Below are positions 7,125 to 14,270 of a stretch of DNA of 40,944 nt, one piece after another (within the stretch, counting starts at the first letter, position 1; the number at the start of each line of letters is the position of its first letter). The stretch is from CAIJZX01 sp043766165 (lineage in GTDB: Bacteria; Patescibacteriota; Patescibacteriia; SBBC01; CAIJZX01). The DNA lies in contig JAYUIJ010000092.1 in the NCBI GenBank assembly GCA_043766165.1, positions 1 to 40,944 on the forward strand. Direction: 5' to 3'. The position numbers were made by a program, and so were the translations under genes. Under the pieces are notes generated by a model that saw only the letters and a list, made by a program, of their open reading frames with translations, ran no database searches and was not told the DNA's origin.

Positions 7125-7745
7125 ATGTCCCAACGAGCCATCAACGGAGATTTTGTGTATTTCGTAACCTTCAACGTCCAAGACAGACGGTGGTTTTTTG
7201 TGACACCCGAACGGGCTAATGTGTTAGGGCAAGCGATACAGACGTCGTGTGAGATGAAGGGGTTTGTGTTGTTTGGGTATTGTATATTGCCTAATCATGT
7301 TCACGTGATGGTGCTGCCGAAGGATAAAACAACGATGGGGAATGCTGCAACGTCACAACGCACGCGGGGGCGCGTACGTTGTGAGGGAGTGGACGATGGT
7401 ATTGCGGAAAAAAAACAGAGCGAGCAGAAAGAGACACAAGAACAAGATCCAGTCTTTCTTTACACACAACGTCGGCGCCCCCGCCGGCGTTCGTTATCGG
7501 AGCCACAAAACTTTACTCTTTCTGATTTGATGCATTCGATCAAAAGTACATTTTCTCTCTGGCTAGATCAAGGCAAATTTTGGCAACACCGATCCAACAT
7601 TCGCCTTGTTACCAATCAAGAAGACTTCAATAATAAAATTAATTACATACAATATAATTATCGAAAAATGGATTTACCTGAATCGTATGGGAAAGATCCA
7701 TTTGTAAATATTGATTGGAATAACATACATCGATTCTGGGCATAG
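7125..7745 (+). CDS. REP-associated tyrosine transposase (RAYT, Y1/HUH family) with internal REP-like hairpins
   Basis: 206 residues. The HUH motif is at residues 57-62 (NHVHVM), preceded by the FVLFGYCILP strand, and the probable catalytic tyrosine is in KINYIQYNY (about Y174). C-terminal FWQHRSNIRLVTNQEDF is typical of TnpA-REP/IS200-like proteins, which nick single-stranded DNA at REP hairpins. Between the HUH motif and the helix TLSDLMHSIKSTFS the protein has about 57 low-complexity residues (about 72-128) where relatives have a short linker. This insert is encoded by DNA holding two REP-like hairpins (7354-7383, 7469-7490). Related hairpins occur at 15.7, 17.5 and 39.2 kb. Whether the enzyme is still active is unknown. 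Confidence 0.9.
   Translation: MSQRAINGDFVYFVTFNVQDRRWFFVTPERANVLGQAIQTSCEMKGFVLFGYCILPNHVHVMVLPKDKTTMGNAATSQRTRGRVRCEGVDDGIAEKKQSEQKETQEQDPVFLYTQRRRPRRRSLSEPQNFTLSDLMHSIKSTFSLWLDQGKFWQHRSNIRLVTNQEDFNNKINYIQYNYRKMDLPESYGKDPFVNIDWNNIHRFWA
7354..7383. repeat. REP-like hairpin 1 inside the RAYT gene
   Basis: Arms CACAACGCACGCG (7354-7366) and CGCGTACGTTGTG (7371-7383) with loop GGGG; one mismatch in 13 bp. Preceded by CAACGT, as in the copy at 39187-39219. In frame within the transposase. Confidence 0.85.
7469..7490. repeat. REP-like hairpin 2 inside the RAYT gene, inverted relative to hairpin 1
   Basis: ACGTCGGCG/CGCCGGCGT with loop CCCC. The C-loop against the G-loop of hairpin 1 shows that the two are in opposite orientation, the arrangement of a BIME-type REP pair. 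Also in frame. Confidence 0.75.
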
Positions 7746-7785
7746 GATGGGTCTTAAACCCGCGCTGTGTGTGGTGTGGGTGTCA

Positions 7786-7794
7786 TGCTATACT
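7786..7794 (+). promoter_or_regulatory. Leaderless extended -10 promoter of the ABC transporter genes
   Basis: TGC TATACT, hexamer at 7789-7794, followed by exactly 6 nt (all C) and the ATG at 7801. No convincing -35. Transcription should start at the ATG. Confidence 0.6.
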
Positions 7795-7800
7795 CCCCCC

Positions 7801-8466
7801 ATGCCCCTCATTTCCCTCGACCACATTTCCAAAGTTTTCAAACTCGGCGATTCAGATGTTCGCGCGTTAGATGGTGTTTCACTAAACGTCTCAGCCGGAG
7901 AGTTTGTTGCAGTTATGGGTCAGTCAGGGAGCGGCAAATCAACGTTAATGAATATTATTGGTTTACTGGACCGTCCGACCAGTGGTACATACACGCTTGA
8001 TAATCAAGCAGTATCATTATCCATGTCTGATCGATCCCAAGCAAAACTTCGCGGCGGATTTATTGGTTTCATTTTTCAGAATTTTAATTTGTTACCCAAC
8101 TTGGATGTGATGGCGAACGTTGCTTTACCAGCTTCGTATGTTCGTACTGCCGGAGCCGATAAGAATCGGGCTAAACAATTACTCGAACAGGTTGGTCTTG
8201 GCCATCGTCTCCATCATCAACCCAGTAAACTCTCCGGCGGCGAACGTCAACGTGTCGCGATCGCCCGTGCCTTGATGAATAACCCAAAAGTTATCTTGGC
8301 TGACGAGCCGACCGGAAACCTTGATTCGAAATCCGGCGATGAAGTGATGAAAATTTTGATGGATCTCAATCACAGCGGCACAACGTTACTGATGGTCACC
8401 CATAACGAAGAGTTGGCCAAGAAAGCGAATCGAACGATTCAGATGAAGGATGGAAAAATTTTATGA
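7801..8466 (+). CDS. ABC transporter ATP-binding protein, MacB/LolD type
   Basis: 221 residues from the ATG at 7801 (MPLISLDHISKVFKLG); longer upstream starts would read through the promoter. Walker A GQSGSGKST (about residue 40), Q-loop in FIFQNFNLLP, signature LSGGERQR, Walker B VILADEPTGNLD and the switch histidine in MVTHNEE are all present, so it should be an active ATPase. The GNLDSKSGDEVM stretch is typical of the MacB/LolD/FtsE-like class that powers mechanotransmission permeases rather than bulk uptake. It is followed by its permease at 8573, separated by an unusual 105-bp inverted-repeat element. Substrate unknown; peptide or lipoprotein-like export is usual for the class. Confidence 0.93.
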   Translation: MPLISLDHISKVFKLGDSDVRALDGVSLNVSAGEFVAVMGQSGSGKSTLMNIIGLLDRPTSGTYTLDNQAVSLSMSDRSQAKLRGGFIGFIFQNFNLLPNLDVMANVALPASYVRTAGADKNRAKQLLEQVGLGHRLHHQPSKLSGGERQRVAIARALMNNPKVILADEPTGNLDSKSGDEVMKILMDLNHSGTTLLMVTHNEELAKKANRTIQMKDGKIL

Positions 8467-8571
8467 CCCAGCCCCACAATAGCCAAAATACTGTCCTGAG
8501 TTCAAATGTACAAGTGTTTATTAAAAACATCATGAATTCCAAAATTATCTATTCACTATTGTGGAGCTGGG
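8467..8571. promoter_or_regulatory. Intercistronic inverted repeat masking the permease ribosome binding site
   Basis: Arms CCCAGCCCCACAATAG (8467-8482) and CTATTGTGGAGCTGGG (8556-8571) pair over 16 bp with one mismatch around a 73-nt AT-rich loop. The left arm begins immediately after the ATPase stop codon. The right arm contains GGAG, the only Shine-Dalgarno for the ATG at 8573. Confidence 0.7.
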
Positions 8572-8572
8572 T

Positions 8573-9799
8573 ATGATTCTCCTCCAAGCCCTCCGCAACG
8601 CTTTCCGCTCGATCTGGTCGAAAAAAACCCGTTCAGTATTAACCATGCTCGGCGTTATTATCGGCGTAGCCCAAATTATTGCTCTGATCGGTCTCGGTCA
8701 AGGTATTAAAAAACAAGTAGCCTCAGAAGTGACACAACTTGGATCGAATCTACTGTTTATCGCTTCCGGTCAAATTATCGATAAAAATGGCAATCCGAAT
8801 CCAGCCGCCTCAGCCGGAGCCTCAACCCTGACCGACAAAGACATAACCATCTTACGAAGGTTGCCTGAAATTAAAGACAGCGCTATTCTTTCGCTCTTAG
8901 CTGGGTTAGCAACAACCGATGGTAAAACTTCTACCGGTGCAACCAACCTAGCGGTTGAGCCGAGTTATTTTAAACTTTTTTCTACGGCTAAATTGGCGGC
9001 CGGCCGACTTATTTCGCAACAGGATCTTGATCAACAACGTAAAGTCATGGTGATTGATAATGGTCCTCGCGCAGCGCTCTTCCCCGGGCTGACGTCAAAG
9101 GACGTGATCGGAAAAACAGTAAAGTTTAGCAAAGATGATTTTGAAATTATTGGTTCATTAGAAACACCGCCTTCTACTTCGGCTTTTGGCGGATCGGGAT
9201 TCTCAAACGCCTTGTTCATTCCGTACACCACCGCTAAAGTTATTAACTCAAATACACAAATATTTCGAATATTACTTCAGACTGACGCCAATCTTGATGT
9301 AAAAGTAGTGGCCACAAAAGTAAAAGCTACCTTGTTACAAGAACACGGCGCTGAGGATTTTACGGTTCTCACCCAAGATGACTTACTTGGGGTCGTCAAT
9401 AAAATATTAACACTTATTACTTCCGCGATTGTTGGATTGGCGTCTATTTCTCTGATTGTTGGTGGGATTGGCATCATGAATATCATGCTCGTCGCGGTTT
9501 CCGAGCGCACAAAAGAAATCGGCTTACGGAAAGCCCTCGGCGCGACGCGAGCCAGCATCCTCTGGCAATTCCTCACTGAGTCCGCGATTATTTCACTGCT
9601 CGGCGGTGCCATCGGCGTTGGACTCGTCGCCATTGCCGCCATTCTGGTTAAACAAAAAGCCAATCTGGAAATTGTGATTGACCTACATAGCATATTAATG
9701 GCCACCGGCTTCTCACTCGGCGTCGGCGTGATCTTCGGATTACTGCCTGCGTTCCGGGCGGCACGTAAGGATGCAATTGAAGCTTTGAGATATGAGTAG
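8573..9799 (+). CDS. MacB-like ABC transporter permease
   Basis: 408 residues. One transmembrane helix near the N-terminus (about 18-42, with RSVLTMLGVIIGVAQIIAL), a large extracytoplasmic MacB-PCD domain (about 45-275), and three C-terminal helices of the FtsX/DUF214 type including GGIGIMNIMLVAVSERTKEI and RKALGATRASILWQFL, the coupling region that contacts the ATPase. The start at 8573 is chosen over a GTG at 8561 because GGAG lies 7 nt upstream and MILLQALRNAFRS is the usual N-terminus. It is co-transcribed with the ATPase. In monoderm-like cells such pairs export peptides or toxins or sense envelope stress; no substrate gene is evident. Confidence 0.93.
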   Translation: MILLQALRNAFRSIWSKKTRSVLTMLGVIIGVAQIIALIGLGQGIKKQVASEVTQLGSNLLFIASGQIIDKNGNPNPAASAGASTLTDKDITILRRLPEIKDSAILSLLAGLATTDGKTSTGATNLAVEPSYFKLFSTAKLAAGRLISQQDLDQQRKVMVIDNGPRAALFPGLTSKDVIGKTVKFSKDDFEIIGSLETPPSTSAFGGSGFSNALFIPYTTAKVINSNTQIFRILLQTDANLDVKVVATKVKATLLQEHGAEDFTVLTQDDLLGVVNKILTLITSAIVGLASISLIVGGIGIMNIMLVAVSERTKEIGLRKALGATRASILWQFLTESAIISLLGGAIGVGLVAIAAILVKQKANLEIVIDLHSILMATGFSLGVGVIFGLLPAFRAARKDAIEALRYE

Positions 9800-9821
9800 G
9801 GGTAGGAAGTACAAAGTAGTC

Positions 9822-9852
9822 AAAAGAAAAACACCACAATAGTTCTGTGATG
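9822..9852 (-). terminator. Terminator of the 9853-10820 gene pair
   Basis: CACCACA/TGTGATG stem (9832-9838, 9846-9852; one wobble pair) followed on the minus strand by a T-rich tract. The TAA stop of the gene (9853-9855) abuts the stem. Confidence 0.7.
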
Positions 9853-10203
9853 TTAAACGGCGAACGGATAGGCATGGAATGAATCAGGTTTCTGATCTGG
9901 AATCGCTGTCCATCGTCGGCGGGCGTGATTGTAGATGATGCGCACGTGAATTTGTCGGACCGAGATAACCGGTTGCCTGAAGAAGCAGACTGGGTCATAG
10001 GTCAGTTCAATCGCTTGGCGCACCTCGTTACGAATACGGGCAATGCCAGCCTGGCGTTTGAAGCGTAAGGTCATGACGTGACCATACTGATCCATCGTGA
10101 CCGTTACAACTAGGTCAGTCGGCTGGGGATTATCAATAATCAGAGCAACTGCGGCGATGGTTATCAGTAAGCACAGATACTTCAGTGCTAAGGAGTTGGA
10201 CAT
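9853..10203 (-). CDS. Small anchored protein with a TonB C-terminal-like domain (tentative)
   Basis: 116 residues from the ATG at 10203, with a GGGAGG Shine-Dalgarno just upstream. One N-terminal hydrophobic segment (about residues 7-24) acts as anchor or signal. The rest has the strand-helix-strand pattern of TonB C-terminal-like domains: VVTVTMDQYGHVMTLRF, a helix with IRNEVRQAIE, then a strand with RQIHVRIIYNH. This likeness is by pattern only. It follows the secreted protein at 10218-10820 by 14 nt and should be co-transcribed. A true TonB would be unexpected in an organism without an outer membrane, so the domain may serve another envelope role. Confidence 0.6.
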   Translation of the reverse strand: MSNSLALKYLCLLITIAAVALIIDNPQPTDLVVTVTMDQYGHVMTLRFKRQAGIARIRNEVRQAIELTYDPVCFFRQPVISVRQIHVRIIYNHARRRWTAIPDQKPDSFHAYPFAV

Positions 10204-10217
10204 TCGCCCTCCCTGGG

Positions 10218-10820
10218 TTACCACTGTTGGATAACGTACCCGAGGTCATAGGTGAGACGGGCATTATGAGAAGCATGTAGGCCAAGTGCAACTCGGATAG
10301 CTCCCGGTCCATAATTCCACGTCCCGAAAACTTTTGTGGTGTGATGGAACTCCGTATCGAACTTGAGAATTTCTTCGGTGCCGATTGAACGATTGCTGAT
10401 GTGACGGCTGTAGGTAGCAGTCGTCATGGCATAGGTTAGGACATTCGTAACACCCGGTTCAAGATCCCATCGCTGCTCTGCTTCAACCCGAAATGGCCAG
10501 ATTGTTCGATTGAGAAAATCATCTCGATCAGTCGACCACCAGGCCCAGCGAATCAGGGCATGTCCGCGTAGACTGCGACGATTGGCGTCGAACCCGGAAC
10601 CGAGGCTAAAGACTGTTTCACCGCCGAGCGTCGGCTTACTGTATCCTACACCAATGTTCATGCCGCGCATATTTCCAGTAGTTGTCATTAGCCAAGCGCC
10701 ATACGATTGAACATGTTCGAGCTGAGGACTTCCTTCTGTGAATCGATAGTCAAATCGTTCCCCGGCTACTCCCGCCGTTGCGCATAGCATTAAAACGAAC
10801 AGCGTCACCATCATGCGCAT
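10218..10820 (-). CDS. Secreted beta-rich protein of unknown function
   Basis: 200 residues with a signal peptide (MRMMVTLFVLMLCATAGVAG, cleavage about residue 20). The mature part is dominated by alternating polar/hydrophobic beta-strand patterns with many aromatic residues, and the chain ends ...YDLGYVIQQW, a terminal aromatic residue as in outer-membrane beta-barrels. I recognise no family. The ATG at 10820 has an AGGAGG Shine-Dalgarno at 6-nt spacing, with a TTGCAA/TAGACT promoter upstream. It is first of a two-gene unit with the TonB-C-like gene. Two other exported proteins of similar style occur at 14271-17264. Confidence 0.7.
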   Translation of the reverse strand: MRMMVTLFVLMLCATAGVAGERFDYRFTEGSPQLEHVQSYGAWLMTTTGNMRGMNIGVGYSKPTLGGETVFSLGSGFDANRRSLRGHALIRWAWWSTDRDDFLNRTIWPFRVEAEQRWDLEPGVTNVLTYAMTTATYSRHISNRSIGTEEILKFDTEFHHTTKVFGTWNYGPGAIRVALGLHASHNARLTYDLGYVIQQW

Positions 10821-10863
10821 CGTTCACCTCCTAGTGAAATGTAAGGAACGGCATCTATCGGTC

Positions 10864-10891
10864 AGTCTACGCCGTTAGGAAAAAGTTGCAA
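10864..10891 (-). promoter_or_regulatory. Promoter of the 10820/10203 gene pair
   Basis: Minus strand TTGCAA (10886-10891), 16-bp spacer, TAGACT (10864-10869). Confidence 0.5.
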
Positions 10892-10904
10892 CTATAGTTT
10901 TCAA

Positions 10905-10931
10905 GAAAAAGCCCGGCAGTTATTGCCGAGC
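10905..10931 (-). terminator. Terminator containing the stop codon of the 10920 gene
   Basis: Stem GCCCGGCA/TGCCGAGC (10911-10918, 10924-10931) followed by T5 on the minus strand. The TAA stop (10920-10922) is in the five-base loop. Confidence 0.85.
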
Positions 10932-11414
10932 GGGTAATTGTTGGAGTACGTTCCAAGCGGGTCCTTCGTGCCCATGAAGCTCAGGTAGTTTTTTGTACAA
11001 GAGTGACCGTGCTTTGTGCCGTGACAATCCAGAACGGTGCATCAGAAAGTGCATATTGCCTACCAAGTGCCACCATTCTCCGCGGGTCAGTTCAGCCGGA
11101 CGGAAACGTTGCATCAACTGTCGAAGTGTAATCAAACGAATACCTGAGTTACTTGGCAACATGCGTTGTGACAGAGAAGCTTGAGCGTCTGGGTCGGTTC
11201 GAAGCTGTCTTGCCATATCGCACATATCCTGAGACAGTTGACTGGAATCAAAGCCAGCGCCACACCAGGCGAAATGGTATCCCAGATCTACACCGACTTC
11301 ACCGGCTAAATAGATTCCGTTTTGCACCAAGCGACGGTTCTGATATCTGCATGGATCACCACGCAATGATAGCCGCTGAAGAATCAAATACAACGCAATA
11401 TGAGTACTCTCCAT
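10920..11414 (-). CDS. Protein of unknown function, 164 residues
   Basis: The ATG at 11414 (MESTHIALYLILQRLSLRG) has AGGAGG 5 nt upstream, so a longer frame reaching 11501 is rejected because it would start upstream of the -10 box. Mostly alpha-helical with many Arg, Leu and Gln and a few Cys; no signal peptide or membrane segment. I recognise no family. The gene has a private promoter (TTGACA-17-TACGGT) and ends inside its own terminator loop. Confidence 0.65.
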   Translation of the reverse strand: MESTHIALYLILQRLSLRGDPCRYQNRRLVQNGIYLAGEVGVDLGYHFAWCGAGFDSSQLSQDMCDMARQLRTDPDAQASLSQRMLPSNSGIRLITLRQLMQRFRPAELTRGEWWHLVGNMHFLMHRSGLSRHKARSLLYKKLPELHGHEGPAWNVLQQLPARQ

Positions 11415-11459
11415 GGATTCCTCCTGACCGAAAGTAAAAAAGAGCATCAACGTTTGCGA

Positions 11460-11488
11460 ACCGTAGCAATGGATGATGGTCTTGTCAA
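11460..11488 (-). promoter_or_regulatory. Promoter of the 10920-11414 gene
   Basis: Minus strand TTGACA (11483-11488), 17-bp spacer, TACGGT (11460-11465). Confidence 0.65.
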
Positions 11489-11504
11489 GATTACGCCACA
11501 TGGC

Positions 11505-11531
11505 AAAACACCGTCCTTTCGGGCGGTGTTT
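11505..11531 (-). terminator. Hairpin downstream of the beta-helix gene
   Basis: 10-bp stem AACACCGTCC/GGGCGGTGTT with a TTTC loop. U tracts are short on both strands. By position it should terminate the 13449-11566 gene. Confidence 0.6.
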
Positions 11532-11565
11532 CTGTTTGTTTTTGCTAACTACTTTTTTTTAATCG

Positions 11566-13449
11566 TTAGGGCATTTGGTTGATCGTCACTAAGATGTTCG
11601 GCGCGGTGGTGAGGTTTCCGGCCGTATCTCGGGCGACAGCGGACAAGGTACGGACTACGAACCCGCCTTCTTTTGAGATGTCCCAGTTGAATATGTATGG
11701 AGCAGTTGTGTCCTCTATGCCGCGTGGGCGACCATTAACATAGAGGGTGACACCCGCAACGCCAACGTTATCGGCAGCTGTAACGGTGACTTGAGCGGTT
11801 GCGCCTTTGAGAACTTGCTTGTTGATGGGTGAAGTGATTGAGACAGTCGGCGGCGTAGTATCAGCCACGGTAGTTGAGGTCAATGTTGCCCCGATATTTG
11901 TCCCGTCACTGGCAGTGTGGTATGCAGGTGATGGGTTGCTGCTGGTAGTTAGTAATGTGGTTGTAGCAAGAGAGAAGTCGCCAGCGGTTGGATTTAAGAA
12001 GAGCGGATTACCTTCAATTGAGGCGGCATCTAATGATGTCGCGAGTGTTTGCCAGCCGGTTTTTGTAACTGTAGTTTGTGAGCCAACCACGGTGAACTTG
12101 ACCGCAGCACCTCGGTTTTGGAACAGGTTGTGATCGGCGCTGTAGCGGGCGCTAAAATCTGTCATGTTGGTAATGTGGTCGTAGCTATACATTGAGCCGT
12201 TGGCCGTGGAGAAAATGTTGTCACGGACGATGGTGGCCGGTGTACCCAGCGTATCGTACTTCATCGTCGCGCCGGCGTCATCACGATAGACCGTATTGTG
12301 GGTGAAACTATTGCCCTTGCCGGAAAGCAAGTTCGTTGTTTCGAATCCAGCGAGTTGGGCTGCTCCGGAATAGTGAATCGTATTATTGGTAATCGTGTTG
12401 TTGCTGCCATACGCTTGCAGGTAAACACCCGGCGCGTTTTTATTATTGATCACGTTATTGCGGAAGACGAGATCGCTTGGATCGCCCGGGTCAGGCCATT
12501 GTCCGGCGGTTGCTTCTAAACCGGTGCTCGTAAATAAGGCGCCCCAGCCTTGATTGAGATTGAAGGTATTATTTTCGATGATATGATTATTCGATTGGTC
12601 GCGCAGATAAATACCGACGGCCGAGCCGGTGGCGACAAAGGTGTTATGGCGGATCGTCGCGTAGGTTGAACAGCGGACGGTTAACAGTAATGGCTCATCT
12701 CCGCCGACCGCGCTCGTTTCAAAGTAGTTATCTTCGATCAGGTAGTTGCCACGGGTACATTCGTAGACCGTCGCTGATTTTGTTAACGGCGGGTTACCAA
12801 TGTAGACGAGTTTCTGAGCCGAGCTTTTAATGGTGTTACGCTGCAAGGTTAAACCTTCCAAAGGGTTCGTCGCACCAGCTTCGTTATTAAACTTGGCGAA
12901 GGTCGAATCTTGAATGGTTAAATCATCACCGCTTACGTTATACACGCCTTGGCCGAGGGTCAGATGGTGCAAGGTCGTGAAATCAGAACCGTCACCATAG
13001 TTGGTCACTTGGCCGTTGCTGGTGAAGTTGTAGGCGGTGACGTGATTGCTGTTGGATACATAGAATGCGTCGTAACCGGTGACGTTGATGTTTTTTCCGT
13101 TTCCGTCGATCGTAACGTTGGCTGTGTTTTTTACCATTAAGCAGGGCGAGGCTCCGCTTAGGTCATTACTGAGAATGTATGAGCCCGACGTCGTAATCGT
13201 CTTACAACCGGTAATTGGAATGGCAGTTGAGGCAATGGTATTCGTTCTTGCGCTGTTGGTTGTCGTCGCAGTGGTTTTTTTTGTGGTGGTCGCTCTCAAA
13301 ACGGCAAACGCTCCAACTGAGCCAACTAAACCTAAGGCAATCGACGTAATCGCAAAAACACGGGTAAAGGTCTCTACCCGGCTAACGGCGACTGTTTTTT
13401 CTTCCACGTTACTTGATGTGTTTCTCATACTTTTCTTATTAGTTTTCAT
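11566..13449 (-). CDS. Secreted right-handed parallel beta-helix protein with C-terminal Ig-like domain
   Basis: 627 residues. An N-terminal hydrophobic segment (about 28-50) precedes a Thr/Ala-rich linker. Residues about 75-490 contain many N-rich rungs (HNTFVA, IIENNTFNLNQ, NNVINNK, NNTITNNTIHY) typical of NosD/pectate-lyase-like PbH1 repeats. Residues about 535-627 (DTTPPTVSITSPINKQVLKG onwards) form a bacterial Ig-like domain ending at the C-terminus. Such proteins are surface or secreted carbohydrate-binding or cleaving proteins, or adhesins; no catalytic signature can be assigned. No Shine-Dalgarno precedes the ATG, unlike the neighbouring unrecognised genes, but it has a strong promoter (TTGACT-17-TATACT) with a leader of about 67 nt. 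Confidence 0.88.
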   Translation of the reverse strand: MKTNKKSMRNTSSNVEEKTVAVSRVETFTRVFAITSIALGLVGSVGAFAVLRATTTKKTTATTTNSARTNTIASTAIPITGCKTITTSGSYILSNDLSGASPCLMVKNTANVTIDGNGKNINVTGYDAFYVSNSNHVTAYNFTSNGQVTNYGDGSDFTTLHHLTLGQGVYNVSGDDLTIQDSTFAKFNNEAGATNPLEGLTLQRNTIKSSAQKLVYIGNPPLTKSATVYECTRGNYLIEDNYFETSAVGGDEPLLLTVRCSTYATIRHNTFVATGSAVGIYLRDQSNNHIIENNTFNLNQGWGALFTSTGLEATAGQWPDPGDPSDLVFRNNVINNKNAPGVYLQAYGSNNTITNNTIHYSGAAQLAGFETTNLLSGKGNSFTHNTVYRDDAGATMKYDTLGTPATIVRDNIFSTANGSMYSYDHITNMTDFSARYSADHNLFQNRGAAVKFTVVGSQTTVTKTGWQTLATSLDAASIEGNPLFLNPTAGDFSLATTTLLTTSSNPSPAYHTASDGTNIGATLTSTTVADTTPPTVSITSPINKQVLKGATAQVTVTAADNVGVAGVTLYVNGRPRGIEDTTAPYIFNWDISKEGGFVVRTLSAVARDTAGNLTTAPNILVTINQMP

Positions 13450-13522
13450 TTTTTACTGTTGTTTAGCCAAAAAAATATTTTTTGTGACCACGAAGCGGTA
13501 TTTTTCGCTTCTTAGTATCCGT

Positions 13523-13551
13523 AGTATATCACGAAAATGGGTAAAAGTCAA
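13523..13551 (-). promoter_or_regulatory. Promoter of the beta-helix gene
   Basis: Minus strand TTGACT (13546-13551), 17-bp spacer, TATACT (13523-13528). Confidence 0.75.
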
Positions 13552-13562
13552 TAAATTTTCGA

Positions 13563-13592
13563 TAAAAAAAGACCCCACAGTGTTGTGAGGTC
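13563..13592 (-). terminator. Terminator of the 15413-13620 gene pair
   Basis: Stem GACCCCACA/TGTGAGGTC (13571-13579, 13584-13592; one wobble) followed by T7 on the minus strand. The stop of the lipoprotein gene is 28 nt upstream. Confidence 0.88.
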
Positions 13593-13619
13593 AAAGAATG
13601 TAGAATGATCAATGTTCGA

Positions 13620-14258
13620 TTACCGATGAGGCAGAATCCCGATTTCGAACCGTTCGGTACAAACGTCGGCGTTCCACTGTACCGTGACCGGAACGTTCGA
13701 CAACGGTACAGCGCCGGGGTTGAATGTCAATCGGATCGTACCGAGATATTCGACGACCACCTTGTACTTTCCGGCGGGAACGTTATGCGCCACCAGCCAG
13801 ACATGTCGCCCACCCTTGTAATTGTTGGGCTGATAGACGATATCCCGGCCAGTCGAGTCGCGCAGGTAATACGAGCCGTTCGTACCATTGATACCGATGA
13901 TGTGAAACTTCAAATCTTGATCGGATCGATCACTGTAGTCGATCACCGCCTCGGTCCGCCAGATGCTCAGACTCGGAATCGAAATACCCGAAGCGATTGT
14001 CTTGGTTGAATGATCGCGATCGACCGTTACACAAGTAGTAGCGATTCCAGTCCAGGCCGTATCCGGTTCACCACTTGAAGGTGGTATTGGTGGGATGACG
14101 ACCACGACTGTGTCGATGATGACCATCGTGTCACGGACGGAGATCACCGGGGCGGTTGGCACAAGCATATGGTTACGATCGAAACCGCAACCAATGATGC
14201 TCAACGTAACAACGGCCAACAAGGTTACCAGCAGCGCAACAGTTGCTTTCTGACGCAT
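13620..14258 (-). CDS. Putative lipoprotein of unknown function
   Basis: 212 residues from the ATG at 14258, chosen because AGGAGGTG lies 6 nt upstream; the earlier GTG and ATG are inside or too close to it. The N-terminus MRQKATVALLVTLLAVVTLS is followed by the lipobox IIGC, so Cys at about residue 23 should be lipidated. A Pro/Val-rich linker follows, then a beta-rich domain of about 150 residues containing several Asp/Ser/Arg-rich strands (KVVVEYLGTIRLTF). I recognise no family. The Shine-Dalgarno overlaps the TAG stop of the upstream secreted protein, so the pair is translationally close and co-transcribed. Confidence 0.75.
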   Translation of the reverse strand: MRQKATVALLVTLLAVVTLSIIGCGFDRNHMLVPTAPVISVRDTMVIIDTVVVVIPPIPPSSGEPDTAWTGIATTCVTVDRDHSTKTIASGISIPSLSIWRTEAVIDYSDRSDQDLKFHIIGINGTNGSYYLRDSTGRDIVYQPNNYKGGRHVWLVAHNVPAGKYKVVVEYLGTIRLTFNPGAVPLSNVPVTVQWNADVCTERFEIGILPHR

Positions 14259-14270
14259 GAGCATCACCTC

